Positions 15,436 to 24,350 of a stretch of DNA of 64,000 nucleotides are shown in pieces (the first letter of the stretch is position 1; each line of letters opens with the position of its first letter). Below the pieces are notes generated by a model. The model worked only from the letters and a program-made list of their open reading frames with translations, was not told the DNA's origin and searched no databases. The DNA is taken from contig NZ_JAGGLR010000007.1 of assembly GCF_017874715.1 (NCBI RefSeq), positions 372,001-436,000 of the forward strand, given 5' to 3'. Made by a program: the position numbers and the translations under genes. The DNA is from Streptomyces iranensis. GTDB lineage: Bacteria > Actinomycetota > Actinomycetes > Streptomycetales > Streptomycetaceae.

Positions 15436-16652
15436 CCGTCCGCCGCCCCGGCGTCGAGGAGCAGTTTCGCGGCCACCGTCGCCCCATCGGTGGGCATCCT
15501 GCCCGCCACGGCCCCCGCCCGTGCCCGGGTCTCGCGGGTCAGGGCCGCTTTCAGCGCCGCCGACAGGGAGTCGAGGGTCGGGGCCGGACCGTCGTGTGCC
15601 GTGCCGATGCCCAGCTCGGCCACCCGGGCGGCCCAGTGCGGCTGATCCGCGATCTGGGGGACCACCACCTGAGGCGCGCCCGCCCTGGCGGCCGTCGTCG
15701 TGGTGCCCGCGCCACCGTGGTGGACGACCGCGGCCACCCGGGCGAACAGCGCCTGATGATTGACCTCGCCCACGGCGAAGCAGTCGTCCCGGTCGTCGAT
15801 CGGGGCCAGTCCGGCCCAGCCGCGGGCGAGGAGCACCCGGTGGCCCTGCGCGCGGACCGCCTCGACGGCCACCCGGGCGAGGTCGGTCGAGGTGTGCATG
15901 GCCATGCTGCCGAAGCCCACGTACACCGGAGGTTCACCGGCGTCCAGGAACGCCTCGAGGTCATCCGGGAGCGGACGTTCGTCCGGCAGGGTCCAGGCGC
16001 CGGTCTGGACGAGGTCGAGTTCCGTCATGTGCTGCCACGGGCCCAGGACCGGGTCCGCCGCCAGCAACGCCCGGTCGGTGAAGACGTAATCGCGGACGTT
16101 GTCCACCGGCGGCAGGCCGATCGCCGCCCGGTGGCGGTTCTCCGCCTCGCCGTACAGCTCGTTCACGCGCTGGGCGTCCTGGTCCCACAGCACCTTGAGG
16201 TCGGTCTCCTCCTTCGGGGACGGTGTGCCGGGCCGCCTTCCCGGACGGAAGTGCCGCGAGGGCAGTCCGAACGGATGGAAGCACGCGAACACATAGCGGA
16301 TGCCCAGCTTCTCGGCCACCGAGCGGGCGCCGGCCGGCATCAGGCCGGTCGCGAGGAGTACGTCACTTCCCTCGGCCGCCGCGGTGAGCGTGTCGAACCG
16401 CGCGGCGACCAGCTCGGGCGCGAGCCGGAACGCGGCCTGCGCCGACGGCGGCCGCTCGCCGGTCACCACCGAGCGCACCGTCGGGCCGAGCGGCACCAGC
16501 TCCACGCCGACACCGGCGAGCAGCGCCGCGAACTCCTCGTCCGGCGGGGCGCACACCCGCGCCTCCGCGCCGAGTTCCCGCAGTCGCACCGCGAGTCCCG
16601 CCAGCGGTTCGACGTCCCCGCGCGACCCCCATGTCGACAACACCACACGCAT
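15420..16652 (-). CDS. MGT/UGT-type (GT1) glycosyltransferase
   Basis: A 410-aa GT-B-fold glycosyltransferase related to macrolide and sterol glycosyltransferases, which move a sugar from a nucleotide donor to a small lipophilic acceptor. The N-terminal MRVVLSTWGSRGDVEPLAGL is the typical acceptor-domain start. The nucleotide-sugar signature is HHGGAGTTTTAARAGAPQVV followed by DQPHWAARV. The ATG at 16652 has a GGGGGG ribosome site about 8 bases upstream. A broken copy of its last 60 codons is found at 7846-8032. There is no biosynthetic cluster beside it, so a resistance or detoxification role is possible. Acceptor unknown. Confidence 0.9.
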   Translation of the reverse strand: MRVVLSTWGSRGDVEPLAGLAVRLRELGAEARVCAPPDEEFAALLAGVGVELVPLGPTVRSVVTGERPPSAQAAFRLAPELVAARFDTLTAAAEGSDVLLATGLMPAGARSVAEKLGIRYVFACFHPFGLPSRHFRPGRRPGTPSPKEETDLKVLWDQDAQRVNELYGEAENRHRAAIGLPPVDNVRDYVFTDRALLAADPVLGPWQHMTELDLVQTGAWTLPDERPLPDDLEAFLDAGEPPVYVGFGSMAMHTSTDLARVAVEAVRAQGHRVLLARGWAGLAPIDDRDDCFAVGEVNHQALFARVAAVVHHGGAGTTTTAARAGAPQVVVPQIADQPHWAARVAELGIGTAHDGPAPTLDSLSAALKAALTRETRARAGAVAGRMPTDGATVAAKLLLDAGAADGQARR

Positions 16653-16818
16653 ATCGCAAACCCCCCGTTTCCCCAGGTACTGGCATCGGCCGCCCATCCT
16701 GAGGCAGACCCCGGGTCTTGCCGCAAGCCCCCCGGTGCGCTATAGGTTGATAGTGGTAGGGAGGAGCATCTCCCTGCCTTCGCTGTTTCATCAGCCCAGG
16801 CCCGCCGGTCCAGGCCTG

Positions 16819-17709
16819 TCAGTCCAGGCCCGTCAGGTCGAGCCCGCTCAGCCGCTCGGGGTCGGCCAGGATGTCGATCGCCACGATCCTGCCGTCCGCG
16901 ACCGTGAAGGCCAGCACCGAGTACGGCCGCCCCTCCCGCGAACTGACCACGCCCACGGCCCCGTTGACGAGCGCGGACCGGGCGTGGAGCCCCGGGCCGC
17001 TGAGGCGGGAAAAGGTGAGCGCCTGGTCCGCCACGGCCGCGGCGCCGTGCACCTCGCGCGGGGCGGGGGCGGGCGCGGGGCCGTAGTCGGCGCGCAGCAC
17101 GACATCCGGGTCGAGCACGGCGATCAGCCCCTCGAAGTCGCCGTCGCGCGCGGCGGCGAGGAAGGCGCCCACGACCTCGCGCTGCCGGGCGAGGTCCGCG
17201 TCGGGGACCGGGGCCGCTCCCCGCACCCGGCGGCGGGCGCGGCTGGCGAGCTGACGGGCGGCGGCCGGGGTGCGGTCGACGATGGGTGCGATCTCGTCGA
17301 ACGGCACGGCGAACAGATCGTGCAGTACGAAGGCCAGCCGTTCGGCGGGGGCCAGCGTCTCCAGGACGACCAGCAGGGCGAGGCCGACCGAGTCGGCGAG
17401 CAGCGCCTGATCCTCGGGTCCGGGCCCGCTCTCCCGGCTGATGACCGGGTCGGGGAGGCGCACGCCCAGGGGCTCCTCGCGCCGGGCGGTGCGCGAGCGC
17501 AGCATGTCCAGGCAGACCCGGCCGACGACGGTGGTCAGCCAGCCGCCCAGGTTCTCCACCGCCCCGGTGTCGGAGCGGCTGAGCCGCAGCCATGCCTCCT
17601 GGACGGCGTCGTCCGCCTCGCTCAGCGAGCCGAGCATGCGGTAGGCCACCGCGCGCAGATGGCCGCGGTGGGCCTCGAAACCCTCCGCCAGAAGGTGGTT
17701 CTCGTCCAT
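16819..17709 (-). CDS. SigJ/ECF41-like sigma factor with SnoaL-like C-terminal domain
   Basis: A 296-aa extracytoplasmic-function sigma factor. Region 2 (FEAHRGHLRAVAYRMLGSLSEADDAVQEAWLRL) and region 4 (ERLAFVLHDLFAVPFDEIAPIVDRTPAAARQLASRARRRVRG) are clear. A C-terminal SnoaL/NTF2-like domain of about 120 residues follows (FLAAARDGDFEGLIAVLDPDVVLRAD), which in the ECF41 group modulates the sigma factor in place of a separate anti-sigma protein. ATG 17709 has AAGGGG about 9 bases upstream. No carboxymuconolactone decarboxylase or oxidoreductase partner, usual for ECF41, sits beside it. The flanking genes are a glycosyltransferase and a cellulase. Confidence 0.9.
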   Translation of the reverse strand: MDENHLLAEGFEAHRGHLRAVAYRMLGSLSEADDAVQEAWLRLSRSDTGAVENLGGWLTTVVGRVCLDMLRSRTARREEPLGVRLPDPVISRESGPGPEDQALLADSVGLALLVVLETLAPAERLAFVLHDLFAVPFDEIAPIVDRTPAAARQLASRARRRVRGAAPVPDADLARQREVVGAFLAAARDGDFEGLIAVLDPDVVLRADYGPAPAPAPREVHGAAAVADQALTFSRLSGPGLHARSALVNGAVGVVSSREGRPYSVLAFTVADGRIVAIDILADPERLSGLDLTGLD

Positions 17710-17821
17710 CGTTCACATCCCCTTGTCCGGACCGCACCGTCGCAGGCCACACCGTGCTGACGGATGGGCCGGGCGCGATGTGACAGAGGGGGCGGGATGG
17801 ACCGTGCACCCGTCCAGTCCC

Positions 17822-17850
17822 TTGACGCACTGCGATCACATCATTACACA
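17822..17850 (+). promoter_or_regulatory. Putative promoter of the cellulase gene
   Basis: TTGACG and TACACA are separated by 17 bases, matching a housekeeping-type -35/-10 pair. They lie directly before the CebR operator and about 45 bases before the cellulase start codon. The call rests on consensus and spacing only. Confidence 0.55.
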
Positions 17851-17853
17851 AGT

Positions 17854-17867
17854 TGGGAGCGCTCCCA
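17854..17867. promoter_or_regulatory. CebR operator (perfect 14-bp palindrome)
   Basis: TGGGAGCGCTCCCA is exactly the known consensus bound by CebR, the LacI-family repressor of cellulose and cellobiose utilisation in Streptomyces, released by cellobiose. It lies 28 bases before the GH9 cellulase start and just after the -10 box, where a repressor would block transcription. The match is exact; regulation is inferred from established CebR biology. Confidence 0.92.
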
Positions 17868-17895
17868 TGCCTCCCACTCCCCAGGAGAGTCCCTC

Positions 17896-19731
17896 ATGTC
17901 CCTGCCCCTGTTACGCCGTCCGCGCGGTGCGCGGGCCGCCACCGCGCTGCTCACCGGCGCGCTGCTGCTGATCACCGCCCAGTCCGCGCCCGCCGGAGCC
18001 GACTCCCCCGCCGCGCCCTCGGCCTCCGCAGCGCCCTCCGCCGTCCAGGTCAATCAGCTGGGGTATCTGCCGGACGGCCCCAAACGCGCCACCGCCGTCA
18101 GCACGAGCACCACCGCCCTGCCCTGGCAGCTGCGCGATGCCGCGGGGCGGACGGCCGCCTCGGGCACCACCACCGTACGGGGCGCGGACACCGCCTCCGG
18201 GCAGTCGGCCCATCTGGCGGACTTCTCCTCGTACCAGGGGACGGGCACCGGCTACACGCTCACCGTGGACGGGCGGAGCAGCCACCCCTTCGACATCCGC
18301 GCGAACCTCTACGACGGGCTGCGCGCGGACGCGATGTCCTTCTTCTACCAGCAGCGCAGCGGTATCCCCATCGAGGCGTCGCTCGCCGGCTCCGCCTACG
18401 CGCGCCCGGCCGGCCATCTGGGCGTCGCCCCCAACCGGGGCGACACCGCCGTGCCCTGCGTCAGCGGGGTGTGCGACTACACCCGGGATGTGCGCGGCGG
18501 CTGGTACGACGCCGGTGACCAGGGCAAATACGTGGTCAACGGCGGACTCGCGGTCTGGCAGCTGGTCAACTCCTTCGAGCGCGCGAAGCGTGCGGGGCAC
18601 GCGGCCGCGCTCGGGGATTCCACGCTGCGCGTCCCCGAGCGCGGCAACAAGATCCCCGATGTGCTCGACGAGGCGCGCTGGGAGCTGGAGTTCCTGATGC
18701 GTATGCAGATCCCGGAGGGCAAACCGCGGGCGGGCATGGCCTTCCACAAGGTCCATGACGCCGCCTGGACCGGGCTGCCCACCCGACCGGAGCAGGACGC
18801 CGAGCCGCGTGAGCTGCACGCGCCGTCCACCGCCGCCACTCTCAACCTGGCCGCCGCGGCGGCCCAGTGCGCCCGGGTCTACGCCCCGTACGACGCCGCC
18901 TTCGCCGCCCGCTGCCTGGACTCCGCGCACCGCGCCTGGGCCGCCGCACGGGCGAACCCCGGTGTGCTCGCACCGACCGCCGACTCCACCGGCGGCGGGG
19001 CGTACGACGACAGCGAGGTGGGCGACGAGTTCTACTGGGCGGCGGCGGAGCTGTACGCGACCACCGGGGAGGCGCGGTACCGGGACGCGGTCACCTCCTC
19101 GCCGTATCACACCGCGAGCGATGTGTTCACCCCGCACGGCTTCAGCTGGCAGGACACCGGGCCCCTCGGGCGGATCGTCCTGGCCACCGTCCCCAACGGC
19201 CTGCCCGCCACCGACCTCGCCCGCGTCCGCGCCTCCGTGGTGTCCGCGGCCGACGCCCGCTTGAGCACGATGGCCGGCCAGGGCTACGCGGTGCCGCTGC
19301 CGGCGGACGGCTACGTATGGGGCTCCAACGGCCAAGTGGCCAACAACGGGGCCGTCATGGCCGTCGCCCACGAGCTCACCAAGCAGCGGCGGTACCGCAC
19401 CGGGGCGCTGGAGACGCTGGACTATCTGCTCGGCCGGAACGCGCTCGGCCAGTCGTATGTCACCGGCTATGGCGAGCACGCCTCCCAGAACCAGCACCAC
19501 CGCTTCTGGGCGCATCAGTACGACGCCTCGCTGCCGAACCCGCCCGCCGGATCGATCGCGGGCGGCGCGAACTCGGGGCTGCAGGATCCGGTGGCGCAGG
19601 AGAAGCTCCCGGGCTGCGCGCCCGCGGCGTGCTACATCGACGACATCGGCTCGTACTCCACGAATGAGGTGGCGATCAACTGGAACGCGCCGCTGGCGTG
19701 GCTGGCCGCGTTTGCCGCGGAACGCGGCTGA
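17896..19731 (+). CDS. Secreted GH9 cellulase (endoglucanase-type)
   Basis: A 611-aa family 9 glycoside hydrolase that cuts beta-1,4-glucan by inversion. After a signal peptide of about 36 residues there is an Ig-like CelD_N domain ([16 protein letters not shown]..., to about residue 130). The alpha-barrel follows, with catalytic-base aspartates in [17 protein letters not shown] (near residue 205) and the catalytic Glu in [15 protein letters not shown] (near 590). A His/Arg substrate block is [10 protein letters not shown]. No carbohydrate-binding module is present. ATG 17896 has AGGAG 8 bases upstream. It is preceded by a perfect CebR operator, so expression should be induced by cellobiose. 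Confidence 0.94.
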   Translation: MSLPLLRRPRGARAATALLTGALLLITAQSAPAGADSPAAPSASAAPSAVQVNQLGYLPDGPKRATAVSTSTTALPWQLRDAAGRTAASGTTTVRGADTASGQSAHLADFSSYQGTGTGYTLTVDGRSSHPFDIRANLYDGLRADAMSFFYQQRSGIPIEASLAGSAYARPAGHLGVAPNRGDTAVPCVSGVCDYTRDVRGGWYDAGDQGKYVVNGGLAVWQLVNSFERAKRAGHAAALGDSTLRVPERGNKIPDVLDEARWELEFLMRMQIPEGKPRAGMAFHKVHDAAWTGLPTRPEQDAEPRELHAPSTAATLNLAAAAAQCARVYAPYDAAFAARCLDSAHRAWAAARANPGVLAPTADSTGGGAYDDSEVGDEFYWAAAELYATTGEARYRDAVTSSPYHTASDVFTPHGFSWQDTGPLGRIVLATVPNGLPATDLARVRASVVSAADARLSTMAGQGYAVPLPADGYVWGSNGQVANNGAVMAVAHELTKQRRYRTGALETLDYLLGRNALGQSYVTGYGEHASQNQHHRFWAHQYDASLPNPPAGSIAGGANSGLQDPVAQEKLPGCAPAACYIDDIGSYSTNEVAINWNAPLAWLAAFAAERG

Positions 19732-19737
19732 CCGGGC

Positions 19738-19765
19738 GGGCGAGGGGCCGCCCGGCCCCTCGCCC
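19738..19765. terminator. Bidirectional hairpin between cellulase and glutathione peroxidase
   Basis: A perfect 12-bp stem, GGGCGAGGGGCC paired with GGCCCCTCGCCC around a 4-base loop, lies between two convergent genes seven bases after the cellulase stop. It is symmetric enough to end both transcripts. Confidence 0.75.
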
Positions 19766-19783
19766 CACCCGCTTCCCCGCACC

Positions 19784-20272
19784 TCACCGGGGCAGCTGCG
19801 CCTCGATCGCCGCGACGACGTCGTCCGCCTCCGGCTCGGTCCGCGGCCGGAACCGGCCCACGACCTCACCGTCCGGCGAGATCAGGAACTTCTCGAAGTT
19901 CCACTGCACGTCCCCCGCCTCGCCCTGCGCGTCCGGCGTCCCCGTCAGCTCGGCGTAGAGCGGATGCCGCTGCTCGCCGTTGACATCGGCCTTCTCCAGC
20001 AGCGGGAAGGACACCCCGTAGGTCGTCGAGCAGAACGTCTGGATCTCCTCGCTCGTCCCCGGCTCCTGCCCCGCGAACTGATTGCACGGAACCCCCAGCA
20101 CGGTGAACCCGCGCCCGGCATAGCGCTGCTGCAGCCGCTCGAGCCCCTCGTACTGCGGGGTCAGACCGCACTTGGACGCCACATTGACCACCAACAGCGC
20201 CGCACCCCGATGCTCACCGAGCGAGGTCGGCTCGCCGGTGAGGGTGCGCAGGGGGATGTCGTACAGGCTCAT
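19784..20272 (-). CDS. Glutathione peroxidase-family thiol peroxidase
   Basis: A 162-aa GPx-fold peroxidase reducing hydroperoxides. The catalytic tetrad is visible: the peroxidatic Cys in NVASKCGLTPQY (a Cys, not selenocysteine), Gln in PCNQFAGQEPG and Trp/Asn in QWNFEKFLI. Streptomyces lack glutathione, so such enzymes use thioredoxin or mycothiol as reductant. ATG 20272 gives the standard start MSLYDIPLRTLTG and has GAAGGCGG about 8 bases upstream. It is a single gene, convergent with the cellulase and divergent from a PASTA-domain protein gene. Confidence 0.94.
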   Translation of the reverse strand: MSLYDIPLRTLTGEPTSLGEHRGAALLVVNVASKCGLTPQYEGLERLQQRYAGRGFTVLGVPCNQFAGQEPGTSEEIQTFCSTTYGVSFPLLEKADVNGEQRHPLYAELTGTPDAQGEAGDVQWNFEKFLISPDGEVVGRFRPRTEPEADDVVAAIEAQLPR

Positions 20273-20431
20273 GAGATCTACCGCCTTCGTCGTTCGGTGG
20301 GTGAGCCCAATCTATGCGCTGACCACCGCCTCTCACTTCATCACAACTTGACCACATCTCCCACACAAGCTCTTCAGCTTTCAACGAGTGAGGTTACGGT
20401 CAACGCTCCGTGTATCAGTCAAGGGGGGCTC

Positions 20432-21184
20432 ATGTCTCGGAATAACCGTCCATCACGGGGTGAGGGACGAAACAAGAAGGAGACGGCACTTGGCTGTGGA
20501 TGTCTCGGCCTGCTGAGTCTGCTGGTAATCGGAGGGATCGGAGCGGCGTTCGACGACGGCGACTCGTCGAAGAAGGACGACAAGCCGACCACCGTCGTCG
20601 CCAAGAGCGGCTCACCGTCGACATCACCCAGCGCCTCACCCACCCCGGCGCACACCACCGCGTCCCCGGCCGCGCCGAAAACCTCCGCTCCGACCGTGGT
20701 GAAGGTGAAGCTGCCCGACTTCACCGGCCGGGGCCTGCAGGACGCCCAGGACGCGGCGCAGGAGCTGGGGCTCTACCGTCTGCGCAGCCACGACCTGACC
20801 GGGCACGGCCGATTTCAGGTCTGGGACCGCAACTGGCGGGTGTGCTCACAGGACCCCAGCCCCGGCCGCGTCGACGAGGACAGCACGATCACCTTCAACG
20901 TGGTGAAGAACGACGAATCGTGCTCCTACCGGGCCGACGCCTCGACGGGCGGCACCGATGATGAGGACGACTCGTCCTCATCCACCAGCGGTGGCGGCAC
21001 GTCATCCGGCGGCACCTCGTCCGGCGGCTCGTCCTCATCGAGTTCCGGCGGCTCGTCATCCAGCAGCACGGGGGGATCCAGCAGCGGGGCCACGGCACTC
21101 TGCAACGACGGCAGCTACTCCTACGCCGCCCACCACCAGGGGGCGTGCTCGCATCACGGTGGTGTCGCGGTCTTCTACCGGTGA
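20432..21184 (+). CDS. Membrane-anchored PASTA and DUF3761 domain protein
   Basis: A 250-aa exported protein. One transmembrane helix (LGCGCLGLLSLLVIGGIGAAF, residues 20-40) is followed by a Ser/Thr/Pro linker. A PASTA-type domain follows (VKLPDFTGRGLQDAQDAAQELGLYRLRS..., about residues 90-155), then an extended Gly/Ser-rich low-complexity region. It ends in DUF3761 (LCNDGSYSYAAHHQGACSHHGGV). PASTA domains bind muropeptides or antibiotics at the cell wall. The ATG at 20432 has GGGGGG 6 bases upstream. The Gly/Ser linker is built from short repeated codon blocks and could vary in length. The partner is unknown. Confidence 0.87.
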   Translation: MSRNNRPSRGEGRNKKETALGCGCLGLLSLLVIGGIGAAFDDGDSSKKDDKPTTVVAKSGSPSTSPSASPTPAHTTASPAAPKTSAPTVVKVKLPDFTGRGLQDAQDAAQELGLYRLRSHDLTGHGRFQVWDRNWRVCSQDPSPGRVDEDSTITFNVVKNDESCSYRADASTGGTDDEDDSSSSTSGGGTSSGGTSSGGSSSSSSGGSSSSSTGGSSSGATALCNDGSYSYAAHHQGACSHHGGVAVFYR

Positions 21185-21194
21185 TCCGACACGG

Positions 21195-21228
21195 CGATGG
21201 GGGCGGGCCGCCGGGCCCGCCCCCATCG
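21195..21228. terminator. Bidirectional 15-bp stem terminator
   Basis: CGATGGGGGCGGGCC pairs perfectly with GGCCCGCCCCCATCG across a 4-base loop. It sits between the convergent PASTA/DUF3761 and YceI genes and serves both directions. Confidence 0.85.
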
Positions 21229-21244
21229 GTAACCGAGTGGCCGC

Positions 21245-22168
21245 CTACTCCGGCGGGGTCGGCGTGTTGTGGCTGCGGTACATCGCCTGGATGTCGAGTT
21301 CCAGCTTGACCGTGGGGCCGACCACCGCGATGCCGCGGGCGAGCATATTGCGCCAGTTCAGCGTGTAGTCCTCGCGGTGGAGTTCGGCCGTGGCGAGGGC
21401 GGCGCAGCGCAGTTCCTGTTCGTAGCCGCCGTTGACGGCGCCGAGGTACGTGGTGTCCAGGGTCACCGAGCGGCTCACGCCGTGCATCGTGAGGGGGCCC
21501 TGGATGGTCCATTTGGGGCCGCTGCGCCAGGTGAAGCGGTTGCTGGCGAAGTGGATCTCCGGGAAGTTGTCGACGTCGAGGAAGTCGGCCGAGCGCAGGT
21601 GGGCGTCGCGGGTGTTGTTGCCGGTGTTGATGCTGGAGGCGTCGATGACGACCTCGACGCGGGAGTCCTCCATCCGCTCGGCGATGTGGATGCCGCCCCG
21701 GAAGCGGGTGAAGCGGCCGTGCACATTGGCCATGCCGACGTGGCGGGCGATGAAGCGGATCGCGGTGTGCGGAGGGTCGAAGAGCCAGGTGCCGGGCGGG
21801 GGGAGTTCCAGCTGCTGGGAGGGCTCCATCTGCACCCGGCGGGGAGGTTCGCTCTGGCCGGGGGCGATGTCGACGGTGAGGCGGTTGGGCTGCAGACCGC
21901 TTCCGGTGAGCAGCACCGTGTACCGCCCCGGCTCGAGCGTGGCGAGGAACAGCCCATGCGGATCGGTGGTGGCCTTGGCCACCGTACGGGCGGCGCCACG
22001 CGTCTCGGTGACGGTGACCTCCACGCCGCCCAGGGCCTGGCCGACGGGGTCCATGATCTCGCAGCTGAAGGCTCCGGCACCCACGGGCAGGGGGATTCTC
22101 AGTCCTGATCCGCGGTCCGGACGCTTGGTGCGCATGCGCCGGAGCAGTGCGAGGGGCATTGCAGTCAT
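21245..22168 (-). CDS. YceI-family protein with N-terminal carboxypeptidase-regulatory-like domain
   Basis: A 307-aa protein. Residues 30-120 form a carboxypeptidase regulatory-like beta-sandwich (FSCEIMDPVGQALGGVEVTVTE ... RYTVLLTGSGLQP). Residues 125-305 are a YceI domain (GTWLFDPPHTAIRFIARHVGMANVHGRFTRF ... GPLTMHGVSRSVTLDTTYLG ... DYTLNWRNMLARG), a lipocalin-like barrel that binds isoprenoid-type lipids. No signal peptide is present, so it is likely cytoplasmic. ATG 22168 is used; ATG 22159 is an alternative. The fusion is common in Streptomyces. Confidence 0.9.
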   Translation of the reverse strand: MTAMPLALLRRMRTKRPDRGSGLRIPLPVGAGAFSCEIMDPVGQALGGVEVTVTETRGAARTVAKATTDPHGLFLATLEPGRYTVLLTGSGLQPNRLTVDIAPGQSEPPRRVQMEPSQQLELPPPGTWLFDPPHTAIRFIARHVGMANVHGRFTRFRGGIHIAERMEDSRVEVVIDASSINTGNNTRDAHLRSADFLDVDNFPEIHFASNRFTWRSGPKWTIQGPLTMHGVSRSVTLDTTYLGAVNGGYEQELRCAALATAELHREDYTLNWRNMLARGIAVVGPTVKLELDIQAMYRSHNTPTPPE

Positions 22169-22249
22169 CTCACTAACGGTTTCTCTGGGGATGGGGGCAT
22201 GTCCATGATGAAGCCCCAGGTCGGGCTCCGGACGCTTGGGGGGTGGGTG

Positions 22250-22352
22250 TCAGCCGTGGCCGAGGATCTTCCGTAGCGCGCCGAGCAGCAACTCCGCCGC
22301 CTGCGGGGACGCTTCGGCATGGCGGAAGCCGATGTGGCTGTCGGGGGTCGCC
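22250..22352 (-). pseudogene. C-terminal remnant of an unknown gene
   Basis: On the minus strand a coding-like frame reads ATPDSHIGFRHAEASPQAAE then LLLGALRKILGHG and stop. It looks like the last 33 codons of an enzyme, possibly an alpha/beta hydrolase, with nothing recognisable upstream: the frame runs into the promoter region of the next gene. I take it as the leftover 3' end of a deleted gene. The family assignment is a guess. Confidence 0.4.
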
Positions 22353-22394
22353 GATCAACTTTGATGATCTTGTTCCAGAACCCGGACCCCGAGG

Positions 22395-22411
22395 TGTCTC
22401 ATTTCGAAACA
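22395..22411. promoter_or_regulatory. Dyad TGTnTC-N5-GAnACA ahead of AcoR-like regulator
   Basis: TGTCTCATTTCGAAACA has matching half sites (TGTCTC and GAAACA read TGTnTC on both strands) spaced by 5 bases, 26 bases before the regulator start. Bacterial enhancer-binding-type regulators recognise TGTnTC-like dyads, so this is probably an autoregulatory operator. The protein-site link is inferred. Confidence 0.55.
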
Positions 22412-22437
22412 CTGGCGGCGTATACGGTGGTGATGCT

Positions 22438-24285
22438 GTGACGACCACCGACGACACCCCCGCCGACCCGGCCCTCTCGTCGCTGCGCCGGGCGCGGGAC
22501 CGGTTCTTCAGCGGACGGCCACCGGGCGACGGGATCCCCGAGGACCTCGCCCAAGCCTGGCGGCGGGCGCGGTTCTTCGGCGTACCGCGCGATCTGGCGG
22601 CCCCGCCCAGGGTCCGGCCGCCGGTGGACTCACCGCTGCTGGCCGCCGCGCACCCCGTGCTGGACCGCGTGGCGCCGGCGCTGAGCGGTGCGATGGGGCT
22701 GGTGCTGGTCGACTCCCGCTGCCGGGCGCTGTGGTCGGGCGGCGGCCGTTACGCCGGTACGCCCGCGCCCGCGCCCACGCCCGACGGGATGGCCGGTCTC
22801 GATCTGTCGGAGAAGGCGGTCGGGCACAACAGCGCCGCGCTCGCGCTGCGTACGGGACGCCGGGCCGAGGTCCACGGCCCCGAGCACTTCCTCGACCTGT
22901 GGCAGGAGGTGTCGGCGGTCAGCGTTCCGCTGTACGAACCGACGGCGGGCCGCCCGGCCGGCACCGTCACCGTGGTGGTCCCGCTGGACGAGAGCCGCAC
23001 CGCCCATCCGGGCGCGGCGCTCGCCGAGGCCACCGCGTACGCGATCGAGACGGAGCTACGGGGCCGGGCGCGCCCGCCGGAGCGGGTGCTGCTCGACGCG
23101 TATCTGCGGCAGCGGGCCGAGGGGGCGGCGGTGGTGGCGCTCGACGGCAGCAGCCGCCTCGTCAGCCCGGAGGCCGCGCGGCTGCTGTCGCACGAGACGC
23201 TGGCGCGGCTGGAGCGGCATGCCACGGCCCTCCTCAGGGACGCGGATACGGGACCGGCCACGGGACCGGAGGAGCACGCACCGGAGGAGATCCCCGTATC
23301 GGACGGCGAGATCCCCGTACCGGACGGCGCCGGGCGCACCGTAAAGATGACGCGCCTGGTGCACGGGGGCGAGGTCATCGGGGCCATGGCCACGGTGTGC
23401 ACGGCGGCCCGGCGGGCGCGGTCGGCGGAGCGGCGGGGCCATGACCGGCTTCCGGGGCTCGTGGGCACGTCCCGGCCCTGGCGGCTGACCGTCTCCCGGG
23501 CGACGGAGCTGGCGCGGGCCGTGCAGCCGCTGCTGCTGATCGGCGAGCCGGGCGTGGGCAAGACCGCGCTGGCCCGCGCCCTGCTCGGCCTGCGGGGCGC
23601 CGCCGCGCCGCGTGTCGTCGACGCCGCCGAGCAGGTGCCCGGCGAGGTCCCGCGCTGGTGTCACGCACTCGCTGAGCCACCGGAGCCGGAGGGGGGCGGC
23701 GGCGCGCCGCCGCTGCTCCTGCGCCACGCCGAGCGGCTGGGCCAGTCCGATGTGGCGGCGCTGCTCTCGCTGCTGGAAGAGCGGCCCGCGGCACCGCTGG
23801 TGGCGACGCACACCCCGGGGGCGCCCACCGGCCCGTGTCTGAGCCGGCTGCTGGACATCCTCGCGGCCCGGTCGGTGACGCTGCCGCCACTGCGGGAACG
23901 CGTCGAGGACATCCCGGCGCTGCTGGCGGGCCTCGCCCGGCGCCCCTCCCCCGGACGTCCCCCGCTGACCTGGAGCCTGGACGCCCGCCGGGCGCTGGAG
24001 CAGCACACCTGGCCGGGCAATGTGGCCGAACTCGCCCATGTCGTACGGGAGGTGGCCGAGCGCCGCCGCGCCACCGGGCCGGTGCGGCGCGAGGAGCTGC
24101 CGTACGGGCTGCGGGTGCCACCGGCCACCCGTCGGCTGAGCGGTATCGAACGGGCGGAGCGCACCGCGATCCTGGAGGCACTGCGCCGGCACGGGGACAA
24201 CAAGGTGCGGGCCGCCGAGTCCCTGGGCATCGGCCGGGCCACGTTGTACCGGAAGTTGCGGGCGTACGGAATGGACCAGGCGTAG
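22438..24285 (+). CDS. AcoR/MimR-like Fis-family regulator (GAF-AAA-HTH_8)
   Basis: A 615-aa protein built like a sigma-54 enhancer-binding regulator: an N-terminal GAF-type sensor (about residues 60-200), a central AAA+ domain with Walker A LLLIGEPGVGKTALARALLG (near 368) and a C-terminal Fis helix-turn-helix (NKVRAAESLGIGRATLYRKLRAYG). The GAFTGA loop needed to contact sigma-54 is absent and the AAA core is shortened, consistent with Streptomyces lacking sigma-54. Relatives control alcohol, aldehyde or acetoin genes with ordinary RNA polymerase. GTG 22438 follows a TGTnTC dyad. No obvious target enzyme is adjacent; the remnant upstream may once have been one. Confidence 0.87.
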   Translation: MTTTDDTPADPALSSLRRARDRFFSGRPPGDGIPEDLAQAWRRARFFGVPRDLAAPPRVRPPVDSPLLAAAHPVLDRVAPALSGAMGLVLVDSRCRALWSGGGRYAGTPAPAPTPDGMAGLDLSEKAVGHNSAALALRTGRRAEVHGPEHFLDLWQEVSAVSVPLYEPTAGRPAGTVTVVVPLDESRTAHPGAALAEATAYAIETELRGRARPPERVLLDAYLRQRAEGAAVVALDGSSRLVSPEAARLLSHETLARLERHATALLRDADTGPATGPEEHAPEEIPVSDGEIPVPDGAGRTVKMTRLVHGGEVIGAMATVCTAARRARSAERRGHDRLPGLVGTSRPWRLTVSRATELARAVQPLLLIGEPGVGKTALARALLGLRGAAAPRVVDAAEQVPGEVPRWCHALAEPPEPEGGGGAPPLLLRHAERLGQSDVAALLSLLEERPAAPLVATHTPGAPTGPCLSRLLDILAARSVTLPPLRERVEDIPALLAGLARRPSPGRPPLTWSLDARRALEQHTWPGNVAELAHVVREVAERRRATGPVRREELPYGLRVPPATRRLSGIERAERTAILEALRRHGDNKVRAAESLGIGRATLYRKLRAYGMDQA

Positions 24286-24350
24286 CGGCGGAAACAGTCA
24301 CCAGGGGGCCGGTCGCACCGGAGCCGGTCATGGGCCGCGGAGGGGGCACG

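Noticed and set aside
15420-16652. Start of a macrolide-type biosynthetic gene cluster at the glycosyltransferase
   Set aside because: No polyketide, sugar-biosynthesis or resistance genes lie next to it; the neighbours are regulatory and hydrolytic.
22438-24285. Sigma-54-dependent activation by the enhancer-binding-like regulator
   Set aside because: The GAFTGA loop is missing and Streptomyces has no sigma-54, so no -24/-12 promoters should be sought.
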